Below are positions 28,795 to 30,000 of a stretch of 30,000 nt of DNA, one piece after another. Position numbers and translations under genes: made by a program. The notes beneath the pieces are model-generated. The model worked only from the letters and a program-made list of their open reading frames with translations. It did not search any database and had not been told where the DNA came from. The DNA is taken from positions 6,005,001-6,035,000 of the forward strand of contig WPIO01000015.1 of NCBI GenBank assembly GCA_009760855.2. Reading direction: 5' to 3'. The stretch comes from Cristatella mucedo. Its lineage: Eukaryota; Bryozoa; Phylactolaemata; Cristatellidae. How positions within the stretch are numbered: position 1 is the stretch's first letter; each line of letters opens with the position of its first letter.

Positions 28795-28939
28795 CGGAGC
28801 TGCTGCATCTTTGAACAGCGGTGCTTGCAAAGCAGAAGATGAAGGCGACGACACTAAATCAGAGGATGGCAGAACTCCTTCATTCACTGTATTGCTACAC
28901 GGTGCGCTGAAAATTGAGAACATGGTTGCCCTTGCCCAA
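28795..28939 (+). CDS. INTS14: INTS14 exon 5 (about residues 312-360), last visible
   Basis: Encodes a low-complexity acidic linker (CKAEDEGDDTKSEDGRTPS) followed by FTVLLHGALKIENMVALAQ. Vertebrate INTS14 has FCVLLHGSLKVEGMVAIVQ here, so the identity is secure. The start is either 28795 (acceptor TCTGGTGGCAG, phase 2, pairing with the GT donor at 22662) or 28779 (acceptor GTTACATTACAG, phase 1, pairing with a GC donor at 22658). The donor is CAA/GTCAGG after 28939 (phase 0) or TCAG/GTCAGC after 28944 (phase 2). The C-terminal third of the protein must be encoded to the right of the window. The upstream flank is LINE-B tail. Confidence 0.88.
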
Positions 28940-28944
28940 GTCAG

Positions 28945-29385
28945 GTCAGCATGTTTCTTTACCGTGATCTGTGCTGCCTTTGAGGGAGCAGTGTTCACAT
29001 TCCGGTTGCCACTGTATTTTCCTGCAGCCTTCCTGCTGGCTTCCATGGCCCTAGGCATGTAACCGCATGACACGGAGCTGCAGCATCGCCTTGCAGCGAG
29101 TAATAATACAAGTAAAAACAATAATAATAGCTCGCTCGTGTGGCACAGAGAAATAAATCTCTCCCCAGGCACTTTACCACTGTTCTGGCTGTTCCACCGT
29201 CCGGCCACTTGCACAAGTGAAAATTAGCCGCCGGCCATGGGGATTCTGCTTACCAGCCGCCAAGCCACCAAGCTGCATGCCTGCTGATGAATGTGTGGTG
29301 TGTGGTGCCAGTGCGTGAATTTCAGTCGTTTGGTTGGCTGTTTATGCATATGAATTAGGGATCACCAAAGCGGCGCTGCTCTGTT
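28945..29385 (+). other. INTS14 intron 5 (start), with a tail fragment
   Basis: Intronic if the gene continues to the right. At about 29100-29178, (AAT)n-like sequence followed by AGAGAAATAAATCTCTCCCCAGGCACTTTACC is an inverted LINE-A/SINE-1-type tail. I see no INTS14 coding sequence in this stretch. Confidence 0.55.
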
Positions 29386-29502
29386 GTTCTGTCTGTCTCT
29401 TTCTCTGTCTGTCTGTCTCTGTTTGTCTTGTCTGTCTCTGTCTCTCTCTGCCTGTCTCTGTCTCCCTCTCTGTCTTTCAGTCTCTGTCTCTGTCTCTCTG
29501 TG

Positions 29503-29533
<31 letters not shown>

Positions 29534-30000
29534 CTTCGTCTCTCTCTGTCTCCGTCTCTCTCTGTCTGTTTCTGTCTGTTTCTGTCTCTCTATCTCAGTA
29601 TCTCTATCTCTCTGTCTGTCTCCGTCTCTGTCTGTCTGTCTCTGCCTGTCCGTCTCTGCCTGTCTGTCTCTGCCTGTCTGTCTCTGCCTGTCTGTCTCTG
29701 CCTGTCTGTCTCTGCCTGTCCGTCTCTGTGTCTCTGTCTGTGTCTCTGTCTGTGTCTCCTCTGTGTCTCCGTCTCTGTGTCTCCGTCTCTGTGTCTCCAT
29801 CTCTCTCTGTCTCCGTCTCTCTGTCTCCGTCTCTCTCTGTCTCCGTCTCTCTCTCTGTCTCCGTCTCTCTCTCTGTCTCCGTCTCTCTCTCTGTCTCCGT
29901 CTCTCTGTCTCCGTCTCTCTGTCTCCGTCTCTCTGTCTCCGTCTCTCTGTCTCCGTCTCTCTGTCTCCGTCTCTCTGTCTCCGTCTCTCTGTCTCCGTCT
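29386..30000. repeat. CT-rich satellite with a 14-bp period, runs off the edge
   Basis: Pyrimidine-rich throughout, with successive variants of one 14-bp unit. About 29628-29725 repeats CTGTCTGTCTCTGC; about 29757-29795 repeats GTCTCCGTCTCTGT; from about 29895 to the end the unit is CTCTCTGTCTCCGT, near-perfect and still continuing at 30000. The Arg/Glu/Thr-rich frame on the - strand is an artefact. Confidence 0.9.

Noticed and set aside
29477-29800. Arg/Asp/Glu/Thr-rich protein on the - strand
   Set aside because: Produced by the 14-bp CT-rich satellite; no codon bias or domain.

Overview
This is a piece of a large, repeat-rich animal nuclear genome, most likely an invertebrate. It has split genes with GT-AG introns, several families of non-LTR retrotransposons (LINEs), tRNA-derived SINEs, a Tc1-like transposon relic and long CT-rich simple repeats. 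There are no bacterial operons, rRNA genes or CRISPR arrays. I cannot name the species from the sequence.

The one host gene I recognise is INTS14 (VWA9), a subunit of the Integrator complex, on the + strand. It begins in a CpG-rich promoter region at about 13.0-13.5 kb. Five coding exons are visible: 13546-13704, 13942-14112, 20777-21243, about 22524-22661 and about 28795-28939. Together they encode roughly 360 residues, in a consistent reading phase. The C-terminal exons lie beyond the right edge. Introns 2 and 4 are over 6 kb each and full of mobile elements. A possible exon of a divergent gene sits on the - strand at 12.62-12.94 kb.

The rest is mostly mobile DNA; family names here are my working labels. 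LINE-A is a CR1/L2-like element ending in a short hairpin-capable tail and (ATT)n. The best copy is 23383-25455 (+), whose reverse transcriptase frame is broken only once. Others lie at 2815-3118 (-), 5830-6150 (+), 7830-7925 (-), 9090-11133 (-), 12255-12618 (+), 14925-16325 (-), 17230-17650 (+), 17655-17830 (+), 18770-18950 (-) and 19375-20040 (-). LINE-B is a related element ending in (ATTAC)n, with copies at 1441-4640 (-, interrupted by a nested LINE-A), 4676-5735 (+), 18985-19372 (+) and 28483-28777 (+). SINE-1 (tRNA head plus a LINE-A-like tail) occurs at 10289, 12317 and 15228, each time inside a LINE-A copy. SINE-2 occurs at 8600, 16650, 17010 and 21893. SINE-3 (tRNA-Phe head plus LINE-B tail) is at 18274. 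A Tc1/mariner transposase relic lies at 25490-26101 (-).

Simple repeats include five perfect 26-bp units beside a perfect hairpin (321-477), a (TC)52 tract (20403-20507), a (CTG)5/(CAG)5 inverted repeat (17979-18010) and a CT-rich array with a 14-bp period running off the right end.

The most interesting points are three. A LINE-B 3' end directly abuts the acceptor region of INTS14 exon 5. Two LINE/SINE pairs share 3' tails. The first INTS14 coding intron is free of stops and a multiple of three long. I did not find a convincing wholly new system.
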